From: Trichostrongylus colubriformis
Taxonomy: Eukaryota > Nematoda > Chromadorea > Rhabditida > Trichostrongylidae
Reading direction: 5' to 3'
Assembly: GCA_963978905.1 (NCBI GenBank)
Contig: OZ022261.1
Location: forward strand, 11,223,992-11,287,991
Length of the DNA: 64,000 nt
The position numbers and the translations under genes are program-made. This document shows, one piece after another, positions 47,901-59,900 of the stretch. Positions within the stretch are counted from its first letter, which is position 1, and every line of letters starts with the position of its first letter. The notes beneath the pieces are model-generated. The model made no database searches and had not been told where the DNA came from. It worked only from the letters and a program-made list of their open reading frames with translations.

Positions 47901-50900
47901 GTGCTACAATAATATGACAGTATACAATAGGGTAGGATACACTGCAATGATATGGCACGAACAATAACCGAACTTATTTGCATTCGGAAAACCTTTCATC
48001 CCTTTTTCTCGCGTCTTGGTCGTGTTCATCCTGTCAAGCCGTTTATCACCTTGTCCCAGGACCGCCTGGTTACATAATCCTCACTTTTTCTCAGGATGGC
48101 TTCAAGGGATAAGGGAAAGATTCTATGTTCAGTTTTAACTGCGTCTGACGGTTTAGGAACAGAAACTTGGAGGAACGTTTCTCAACGAAAAAACCTACAA
48201 CTACCACTACTCCGGTCCCGTCTGCAAGCGATGTTGGTCTCTTATTTATAATGTTTTTCTGTACTGCTAGTTCACGTAACTGAACGTTAGTGAATAACGG
48301 TATATTGCAGATAGCTGCAGCGGTAGTGGACCAGCTGAAGGTGTCAATGCCGGTGGCCCAGGTAACAAAAAATTTCACTTAAGATGTACTTACAACCCTG
48401 AACACTCTGTCTACAGCCTCCAATTGCCTCGAAACCGCAGGCAGAAAGCATAGCCCCTCAGAATTTCGATATGTCACTGATCGATCCGTCAAGAATTCAG
48501 GAAGTGAACACTCTGTTGAGGAGAGCTCCTCAAAAATTCGGTGGGTTGCTTTGACATAATTCTAGCACTATGATATTCGATAGCTGTGGTGAATATTTCG
48601 TTAGAAGGCTGAGTGCTTTTCCAAAAGTTTTGATCTTATAAATGAACGTTACCGTGTGACCATTGTTTGTTTAATGTGCTGTCGTTTTTTTTTCTCGTCG
48701 TCCTTGAACGCAATTAGTGACAACGAGGGACTCCAATTGGAATCTTGGCCTAATTCAGCACTATGCCAAGATTTGAATTCGTAGTGCTACCGGTGCAGGC
48801 GTCAGATTGCCGCCGTCGCCGCTGGTGGCAAAATATGAACGCGGTATTATCTCGAACACTTTAGTGTGAGTTTTCTTCCGATGGCTGTCGGAGTAGCTAG
48901 GGAACGCGAAGCAATATTCTAGCTGACCTAGCTATCCTTTCCGTCTGCATGATTCACTTTTGCATGATGCAGGGACCGCGAAAGCACGCCTTCGGTGTGA
49001 TCCTATTCCTCGGAGCTTCGACTTTTTCATTCCATTTCTCGCCGCTATAACACTTCTTTGCATCACTTACATACAGTCCATTTCACAACGCTAGATAGGG
49101 CGTGGGTGGCGGGGTGAAAGAGTTTGATACACAACGAAGTCCGTAGGCCATGCCCTATCAAGCGCTCCGGTATGGACTGCACTTTCATTTACCGCAACAG
49201 GCGAACGTTACCCCATCATCGTTTTTAATGGAAGTAGAATTACCTTATAAATAGAGGGTGGGATCATAGGAAGGCAGGGATAGCTGAGTGGTCAAGAATG
49301 TAGGCTCACGTCTGCAAATTCAAACCAATGGGTTCGTTCTCCGACAAGGCACAAAACCATGCCTTGCAGAAAATGCAAAAATTGTGATCTTAGGTCCAGG
49401 CTGACTGGTCGGCTGATGGAGAAACCTAGTCGCAACAAAAACCCTGAAGTCGCAAAAGGGTAAGTTATACAGGAGTGCCAAAAAACGGAATTTTGCTTAC
49501 GGCCCACATCCGCCTATTATACAAAACATAGGGAAACGAAAGAGATAAAAGTATTGGGGCAAAATGTTCCCGAAATGGTCCTCTAAAAGCAGGAACAAGC
49601 TGAAACTCACTACTCCCACTTTCATAAAAATATGAAGCCTTCGGCGCAGTCGGGCTCAGCACCCACGTTATCAAGGTCCCCTCAAAACAGTGGAGCCAGG
49701 TTTCGTGGTAGGTCTTCTGTGGGAAGCTTCCTAAAGATTGGCCCTTCAGATCATGGAAGTCACAGAGCCTTTGCTGCTTGAACAAGGCTGCTATGATCCG
49801 AAGTATCATTTTTCGTGCCTCAAACCGCCCCCGGAGGGGTTTCAATGGTAATGGCACGTTCTGGCTCTTGGAAACGAAGGGCGTTGGGAGCCCGGAAGAA
49901 ACGGAATATTTAGGATCACCACCCTATGAATGCCCTCAGTTCCCAACGTGAACGGACCAGAGCAAGGTTGTGAACGAGGGCGACGAAGTTTCGGATTTTG
50001 CCCAGGTGAGGTGACACATCTTGTTCGCTCGGAACAAGCAACCGTTCCTGCTCGTGCAGAAGGCTGTAACGGAGAATAGTGATAGAGTGAGGTCTGCTCT
50101 CTATTTTAGGGATGAAAATACCTGGTCTGAATTTGCCGAAGTTCGAATAATGTGAGGTTGAAAGTGGAGGACCAAAATTACCTTTTTGGCGTCTCCTGTA
50201 TAGCTATGACGTCACCAAAAAGTGGGACGCAGAACCCTCAACTGAGTTCTGTGGTCAGTTTGCAAAGGCTACCGAGGGATAAACGACCTCGTCAGTACAA
50301 GTTGGAACACTTTATGTGGGATCGCTGAGCCATATTGAGAGTCGACTCGTACTAACGATCACTCACCCTACATGAGTTTCGATTGACCGGAGAAGTGGCT
50401 GACCTAATGAAACGTAGGAGCATCCAAGTCCTATGCCTCCAGGATGCACGATGGAAAGGGGCTAAGGTCAGAGAGATCGGTGAGCACGTCAAACTCTTCT
50501 ATAACGGAGCAGCACTAAATGAAGCCATAGTCGTAGCAGAGTCTCTCAAGGACAGTGTTACTGTAGTATACAGGACCAAAGGATGCACGGAGGCAGGGGC
50601 ATTGGGATAAAGAATGCTGAGGTAGTGTGGGTTCTTGATTTAGCTACAGCCCACGACCTAGCTGTGTGTATTACGTTCTTCGCGAAAAGAAAAACTCAGA
50701 AGATAACCAACAGCAGCAGGGGAAGGTAAACGGAAATAAACCATGTGCTTGCGAGGATCCTGTTCCCCAAAAGTGGACATCAAGGTATTACCCGGTGAGA
50801 GATTGGCCGCCCAGTACAGGCCTCTTTTTAGCGGACGTGGCCATAGAGCTTCCTGAGAAAACAACTTAAGGCTGAGCGGATGATACCATGGTAGGCTACA

Positions 50901-53900
50901 CACAGTGGAGGGGAATGACCTGAAAAGGAAAGTGATAAAGTCTTCCAGACCCCTGCGGTCCGGCTCAGTGGCCTGAGATGAGACCGTCAAGGTCATCCTA
51001 CGGTGCGCCAAGGAATCTTTGTGAGACTCGTGATGGCTTCATAGGGGATAAGCGGCGTAGTTCTGGATTGGGGAGGTTCAGCGAAGGAAGGAACAGAAGA
51101 AGAAAACGTGGAAACGCTGGCAGAAAACGGAGAGCCTGGAAACCCGGCCGCCTATAAAAGTTGCGAGGGACGCGAAGGTAAGCATAGTCAAAGCAAGAGC
51201 ACGACTGACGCCTTGTGCGAGAGGTTTGAAAGCAGAGAGGTCGAGAAGTTCGCTGGCCAAAGTCAGACTTCGAGCCACCCAAGACATCAGAGTGGTAAAG
51301 GGCGTACAAAGCAGCGCCGACGTCATCCTCAGGAAGAGGTAAAATGGGATGGCACGAGTACTTCGATGAGCTTCCGAACAAGGAGTTTCCATGTGACGAG
51401 AGCCTAAGGAGAGAGGCCACGGCTGGTTTAATCCTTTCCTGTATAAATGGAGAGGTCCGTCTTATGCTAGGGAGCAGAAGTCTGGGAAGGTGGTTGCTCC
51501 AGCTGAGTTACCGATAGATACATGGAAGACGCTAGTAGAGTACGGGGTAGAGTGGCTCACTCAATCCCTCAACACCGTAGCGGCTCCCAGGTGACTGAAG
51601 GGCTAGCACGATCGCTCCCATCTTCAAGCAGAAGAGTGATGTACTAGACTGCTCCAACTACTGCGGGATCAAGTTGGCGGCGCATACCATTAAGCTGTAC
51701 GAGAGTGTGATCGATTTAGGGGTGCGAGAACTCATACCAATCTTCCAAGAACAGTTCGTGTTTACGCCTGGAAAATTCACAACCGGCGCCACCTTCCGCA
51801 GCAACAGGTGATGTAGAAGTATCCAGAGAAGCGGCGACCATACTACCCACTCCTGGACTTCGAGAAGGCCTTTCACCGTCTCCTAAGGCCGTTACTCTGA
51901 AAAGCGTTCTGAGAGGTCCATATTTTGGTACGACTGACCGCCCTCGTAAGGATGAGCACAACGGAGCTGGGGCAGTGTTACGCGCTCCTCACGAGCTGTC
52001 GAATGAAGTAGTATTACGGGGATTACATCAAGGTTCGGCTCCGAGCCCGTTCCTCTTCCTCCTTTTTCTAGACGTGATGAAACACCTGATTGAGAGACTA
52101 CGAAAGGCCATCCACGACGCCGACCACATAGCTTCGGTAGCGCACAGTAACGAAGAATCTCATGCAAAAGTGCAGAAATAGCCGGACAGCCTGGTGGAGA
52201 ATGGACTCCGATTGAACGTCAAAAGACTAGGTTCATAGGCTAGGATGCGTGGAACCGATGGCGGACTGCGATAGTGAAGCCATCGAGAGGGTAAAAGTCT
52301 TCTCGTACCTCTGTAGTGATCTAGCCGCTTGGTACGGTGGACCAGGCAGTGAAGGCCCGAATAAACGCGGCATGGATACTGTGCGTTTAACGGTGCTCCA
52401 AAACGCTCAAGGGCAAGGTGAACAGAGCGGTGGTAGGGCTCGCGAGACTGTACGGAAGCGGATGTTGGCCCGTAACAGAGGTACATGGAAGACAATTACA
52501 CACCGCTAGAATGAAAATTGGGATGGGCATGCGGCTGGACGACTGGACAAGGTCAGGCGAAAACGTGAGAGCAATCTTGCAGACGGCTCTTGTCCAGCTG
52601 AAATTGAGGGAACGGCGGCTGCAATGGTATAGACACGTACTGAGAAGACCAGAGAATCACTCACAAAGAAAGCGCTAGAGTTTGAAGCGCAAGGGCAGCG
52701 ACCACGTGGAGCTCCAAAGAAGAAGTGGAGGGACGTCATCAAGAGCGACCTCATCGAAGTGGAAGAATCGGCGGGGGATGCCTCACATAGGCTTCTGACA
52801 AGAACAACAGACCCTGCGACGGCGCTGGTCTAACGCTATGGATAAGAAGGAGAAGAAGTGAGAGAGAACGAGTGTCAAACTCTATCCTAAACGCAAGTTT
52901 GAATGTTGAGAATGCTTCTTCCTCACAGGGTTAAGCCTGAAGCTCAACTGATATTGATCTGTATGATTGTTTCCCGACTTTACGCGTGGGAAAGCTCATA
53001 CGGAATGATGTGAGTGATTTCAGCATTCTTCTTTCGGAATGCGCCATGTGTTTGACTCACATCAAAGCTTGACATGGCATTCCAGTGAGTATTTGGCCTG
53101 TGCAGTGTTTCACCGGAAAGGTAGGGTCGCTGCCATCCGTCTCTCACGCAAATGTGGATGTACCCATGCTAATTGGAATGTTCATCCTGCAGAAGCAGTG
53201 TATATAGTTCCTGAATCTCCTGTCGGAGAACATACCTCTTGTTTAGCTCTGCAAGGGCCGAACTGGTTTTTCATATACCCTAAAACCTGATAGATAAGTT
53301 CGCCCTCACGCGGTGTTGCGCGCGGCAGACGCAGGCGCATTCTTCGAAGAACTCAGAATGGCGAGGCTTCTTTCAGTCTTAAAAGCGACAGATTGTGGAA
53401 AATGTCCATTCAACTCTATTTCTAATATCTCAAATTACCAAGTATCAAAATCTTAATTTAACCCGTGTAGCAATGACCATTCATCAAAATTTTCTGCGCA
53501 ATCTCCATTTCATCGTCCCAAACATTCATAGAATAAAAACTCTCACTCATCTCATCTAACAATAACTCTTGGTCCAAGGCCCTTAAGAAGCTGTTGGCAA
53601 TCGTCTCCTCAGAAATCGAGTAGAAACAGTCGCGAACTTGAGCAGGGAAAGATGACGAAGGTAGCAGAAAGGATGACTAATTCACTGGGTTGGGGGTACA
53701 TGCAGGGGTGCGTTAAAACCCGGTGCTCTACGTAGATCTATGACCTTAATTATCTTCTTATACCTCCGGTATAGTGCTGATCATAAGTTGTTCAGCTATT
53801 GTAAAGGGCTCGATGACTAGAAAGAGCGCTTACATCAGGTGCAAAAACTTGACGCGGCAAGCAGAAGCGCGGCACTATTCAACTATTCCCACCCCAGATA

Positions 53901-56900
53901 CAAAAAAATAATTTTCGTTGAAACTTCGCCTATATAGGTTATTTGAGGTGATGATCACGAATATGACATCCGTTTCTGATGCTGGTGCCTATTTGGTGCA
54001 ATTGCACCATGTTGGCGCAACAACTCGTTTTCACCAAATTCGCTGAAACTTTGCACAGGAGGGTTATTTGGAGTGCTGATTACGAATATGACATCAGTTT
54101 GAGGCGCTAGCGTCATTTGGTTCCATTGCAGTGCAATAATAGTGGGGGCACCACACTGTTTCCGCAAGTTTTGCGTAAGCCTTAAGGAAGAAGTAAACCT
54201 TTCCTCCTCCTTCAAGGCTTAGGCGAAAATATACACTTGAGTGTGCAACGATGACTGTAGGATAGTATCGAATGAAAGATGATAGCGGAAATATGACGCT
54301 CTCCAGCTATATAAGCACTATAGCAGAAATGAACATGACTGGCGCAATTTTGAAAGGCGCTGAAAACGGCGCTCGTACTGAAAACCAATGTCATATCCGT
54401 GATCAGCACCCCAAATAGCTACCCTGGGCAAGGTTTCAGCGATTTTGGTGAAAATGAGTTGTTGCACCAACATGGTGCAATTGCACCAAATTGGCGCCAG
54501 CATCAGGAACGGATGTCATATTCGTGATCAGCACCTCGAATAACCTATACAGGCGAAGTTTCAACGGAAATTATTCTTTTGACCAACTCGCGGTGTCTGG
54601 GGTTGGAATAGTTGAACAGTGCCCAGAAGCGCTGATAGCAGGAGGAATGTAAGGTGAAAGACGCATGCCCGCGAAGCCTTGCACATCATCATCAAAACAG
54701 AGATGAAATAAAGTTTTCATTTAACTGGTACTTCATCGCCAAAACCATCGTAGCATTGGAACTCCCGTTGAACAACGATTCTCCTCTCATTCGTTCACCT
54801 TCTTCTGCCAACTGTGAAGTTTCTGTGTTCATCTATCGTACGACCCCAACTCTACGTGCTACTCGCTTTTATACAGTGCACAAATCACAGCTTCCTCAAT
54901 TTCCTCCACCTTTGATCCTTGAAAACTGCGTCTGCATGTGCTGCGCGCGACATCGCCTGAGGGGACTTATCTATAATATCAGACTTTAGGGTAACAAAAT
55001 GGATTGAGCTGATTTACAACCTTTCCAATTTGTCCATTGCACTAGTGTTCATGGCTAAGGTCTACAGTGATTCATGTTTCTAATAGATTTCTCCTGCTCT
55101 AAGACTAACAGCAACGGCTAAAAACAAGAAGATCTTAAAAAATAGCCAAGTTTTGCATTCAACAGGCTAACGAATATAGGCCATGATGTTCACTTTTTAA
55201 CTCAATCATCCAGATGTGTCTGATACGCTCCTCGCTGGCGCTCCTCCTTCGTTTGCTCAAACCTCGCTCGATCCCGAAGTGAATGCAGTGGTGACTAGCT
55301 TACGCACCGGCAGTGTGATGAATGTGGAGGTAGGTATGTTTTCTGTGGGAATCAAGCAATTTGTCCAATTACATTGCAGCACTTTAGCACATTCGACAGT
55401 TGCAAAATATACTTCAAAACTACGAGCAAAGCCTACAGACAAAGGAACTGATCGCTAAGCGAAAGCAGTTGCAAATCCTACAAAACGAGCTCATCGAACA
55501 AAGGAAGAAAATTGAGGAGCAGAGGAGACTGGAAGAAGAACTTAGAAAAAAGGTTTTATCCTCATAATTAAACGAGATGCATTCTTCTACAAAATTACCG
55601 AATTAGTATCGCTTTAGGAGCAAGAACTGGAGGTTCAAAGGCAAGCAATGGAACTCCAATTACAGCAGCAGCTGAGGATGTGGCATAACTCATTCAGCAA
55701 TCCCAGAGTGAGTTTACTCGAATTGACAACTCCAATATATAATCGTCGCAAATAAAGCTCTTTAAGGATCAAAAAATGCCAATGATGCCTCTAGAGCTAT
55801 CTGAACTGGCTCTTCCGCCGGCGCCTCCTTCGGTCAGTTTATTGTATCTTACGCGAGACCTTGTTTTACCGCGGTTGTTTTACTGACAAGATAGAACATG
55901 GATGGTGGCCCATTTCATATTACTTAACTCTTGATCACAACGCAGCCAGTCTTCCGTGTGAACTGGCGATAGATTTGCGCGTGGTTGTATCCGTACCCGC
56001 GTTCGGGGCAACCCATTTTCCTACCTCTGCTTTTTCCAGTGTCAAGATAGGCCGCGCTGCTTTTTGTGAGAGAGTTTCATGTAAGAAGGAGCGAATGAGT
56101 AAGAAATACAGCTTCAGCCACACTTGAAACAGCATGAGGGTTATTTAGTCGACTGTCGAAAATGAGTACCACAGTCGCTGAACCGGCTGCACCACGGAAC
56201 ATCAATACAAAATATTTGTGGATAGCTCAAGGCATGCCACGGTTCTGGAAACTCACATGTATAAACAGAGCAAGTCTTCTGATCTGTTGACTCTGATTAT
56301 GTCTGCCGGTGCCTTCAACCCTTACTCAACGCCACATTACCTCCTATTGCGACACTGCTTCAAAGACAGTGATAGGGATGAAGTGAGTGATAAGGAAACC
56401 CTAAAAGAAGATATTCACTTGGAACCAGGGGTCCAGCAAGCCTATTAGTGGCGAAATCCTCACAAAAATGCACCCCTGAGCTGTGGCGGATACGGTCTTA
56501 TCAGGCCAAGGCGCCTTTCTCATGTCAGCCCGCCTCCCAGGGTCGATATCGCCGAGGTATGACTGAGGTGTAGAGTAATGAGCATGATAGCAGTGTTATA
56601 CTTATCGTATCGTATTAAAGCCGTATCGATGAAAATGACGCGATGCTCGACGTGTGAGCTTTCGTGGTAAACACGTACACCGGTCAGTATCGAAGATTGG
56701 AATGAATGATGCCACCAAATTGCCCCTACTACTGCCTGTAAACCAACAAGCAGTCCTTGAATCTTCCGTCGAGAAACACCCCTAGATGGCCACATGAGTG
56801 TTATTCTCAACAACAAAGAAAGGGCGATACGGGAAAGCCAGTGTCGTGTTGCGCAGCACGGGTTCCGCAGAGTCGGTGCCGGTGGGGTTTTTACTCGGAG

Positions 56901-59900
56901 GCCCCGCCTACCCGGCCGAGAACTGGGGGAGCTGTATCTTAGCCAAATTCTTACATTTCGCGTGAAACTTTGCATGCCGCTCTTATTAGGCAAATACAAC
57001 ATAAATATAAGGGTAACAAAGATACTAATTTCATCCTGGTTGATTCCTATAAAGGCAGTATAGGTAGTTCGGACCGATTATGAAAGGATTGTTGAATATG
57101 GCAGTCGGTACGGAAGTGAAGGAATGACAACATGAAACGGTCGAGAACCTTAAAAACAAAACGCCCTTTCCCACAACTGATTTTAGAAAGAGGCGGGCCA
57201 CGTTAACGAAAGAGGCTGACCCTATTGAAGCAGGAGGCAGTTGTTGAAAAAGATATCCTCATGAGCCCAAAGGCGCTCCTTAATCCCGGAAATTTCGCCA
57301 CGTTCCTTCTCAAACCAGTAGCTTTCATTTGGATGTCTTTCTCTGGGTGTTATTGTTGGCCAGTCCACCACTACCACTATTTTATTCGTAGCTAACAGTG
57401 AAATCAGACGTACTTGGCAGCTCAGGGTATCGATGATTACCCTCATCTGTGTATGGTCAGAGGCTCGTATCCACACCCCGCTTTGTTTTTTTTTTTTGAG
57501 AAATACACCCCGTACGTTTGAAGGAACATCCTATTCTTAAGAAAGGTACATCTACATCCTTCTTTGTGAGATTACAGACTCCATGAAAGATGTAATAAGC
57601 GGATTCGCAATGCAATCAGCGCCTGTATGCCTATCATAAAATATGCATCCCGACTGAGAGATTTTGATCCGTTCTTGAAATATGCATCTCGACTGAGAGA
57701 CTTTGATCCGGTCTTAACCGAAGAACATTCTGTATTTATCCCGAAATTTCTCCCGTTAAAATATATATTAGTTATCTTGCAGTGCATCTGTTAGAAAGAA
57801 CAACTTTTTTCAAGCTCAGATAGCACCTTCTCCACCGTCCACGGCAGCGAGCACCGTGATGCCAATGGCACCCCCGCCCATTACATTGCCGCCTCGCCTC
57901 GAAAGCGCTGATGCTGACGACTCTGCAGCTCAAATCACCATAGCCCATTCAGAAAAGAGCGAATCGAATCAGGTTTGTAGGAATATCATCTCATCCCAAA
58001 GTGTGGTTCCAATAGATCACTCTTTCCAGGAGAAGGACGAGGATACTGTCTCACCAGTGGCCGTGGACCAGTTCTGGCCAAAAGTGGTAGCGAGCGCCAA
58101 TAGGAATCATAAGACTTTGACGAACGTTTATAGGAATCACAAGGTGGCGACGACTACAGAATCTCAATCACAATCAGAGTATGTTCTACATCTCTGGAAG
58201 CACAGGCACGGCCATCCAAATATGGGTGTGTGCACGCATGACGGAAAATCGCTTCGCGGCGTCCCACACGCGGCGCCATCAGTAGGACTTGCCGAAACCA
58301 TTGCCCTTGGGAGCCCAGTAGGGCGTGGCTGCGTCACCTCTGCACTTCCACCCTTGCCACACTGCCTCGCTTGAAGGCTGCCACGCCCTGCCACTAATAC
58401 TCGCACCGACCGAGTAGCTCGTAGGGCGCGGCAGCGCGAGAACCTGCCATATGTGCACACACCCTCCAAATGTAGTCGTACCAATCTCCTGGTTTATCAA
58501 GTTTGAGATATTTCATTTTGAACGTCTGACAGCCATTTGAATCGCCTTATCAGCTAAATGAAGAGCGAATGTAATCCGCCGGCACCGGCAGGCGAGACAG
58601 GCAAAGAGGCGGAGTGCGGACTCTGTTTCTCATGTCACATTCTGCGTCTATCAGATCGGATCCTGCGTCTTTGCTCGCTCCGTGTGAAGGCAGTTTCATA
58701 GTTGTGGCTGGGTCCATCAGAGGTTGTAGAACGTAGGTCTCATTGTCAGGGAACAGCTGCTTGTAACTGACCAGCATTGTTGGCACAACGATTTGTGAGT
58801 GTCTTACTAGACTAATGAATGCTAGAACGTTCAGAGAGGATGACGAGTTCACGTCATCTTGTCAATGTGAGAGGATCTCTCTTCAAAAAATGAAAGGCAA
58901 GTGGTCGCTGGCTTTGGCGTCGAAAGCACTAATTGAGAAACTGGGAACGAAGTTAAGAAAAATGCTGTCTAATGAACCAAAGGCTCAGCTCAGCTGCAGC
59001 AGGATGACCAGTAAGTTTCTCGTTGGTTATCTGTTAGATGTTTATTCAGTATTAAAAAATGCGGTGAGCTCACACACGATTGTCAAAGATAGTGAAGTAA
59101 ATACCCATGTGGACAGCGTACACGTTTTAGTGTCAGTACGAGTCGGATTACAGTAGCCAGGATGAGTGAACCAAACATATTGCGAAGACTAGGAAAAGGG
59201 GGGCCGTACTTTGTCCAATCATTCGTTTCAACGGTGCAGTGAACCCACTCAGCAAAAGGTGCGCAGCATTCACACCGTTCCTTCGGTAATTCCGCAAAGA
59301 AGCCTGGGTAATGGGTCGACGATCGTGGTGGTGTTCCACTGACGATCCGTTCGCAGAGTGCTTCGATCCAACAGTCATCGCGAAACCACATGACATGCCC
59401 GATGCATCTGTGCCCCCACTCCTCGGCAAAAATGACATTTCATGCTGATTACTAACCCAATATGGAACTCCTTATGCCCGTCTGTACTGTTTCAATACTC
59501 ACACACTGCTTTCTTGCCAGCGCGTTGGAAGACCGTGACCGTACGGTCATCCTATCTGAACAGAAACGAAGTCTCCAAACGTGCGTTAAGGGTATCGTGT
59601 ACGAAAAAATATGGGTTTCTTTGTTATTTTGTTATTTATTTTGTATTTGCCTAATAAGGGCTGCATACAAAATTTCATGTGAAAAAGTGACTGGCTGAGA
59701 TACAGCTTCTCGAAGTGGTGAACAAGGGGCGGAGCTTCGCAGTAGATGCTCGCCCTGTCATCCTCCACGACAGGGACGGAGAGTGGGGCTGTTTACGTAT
59801 TTTTCTGTTCCCATTGCGCCTCTGACCACGGCGGACAGCGGCGCGGGCATTTATTCTAAGACCACCACTTTGAGGAGCTGTATCTTAGTCGGTTTCTTAC

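Noticed and set aside
49465..49857. A 130-codon minus-strand frame as a gene
   Set aside because: No recognisable domain, no splice context and location in an intron of a plus-strand gene next to a LINE; not supported.
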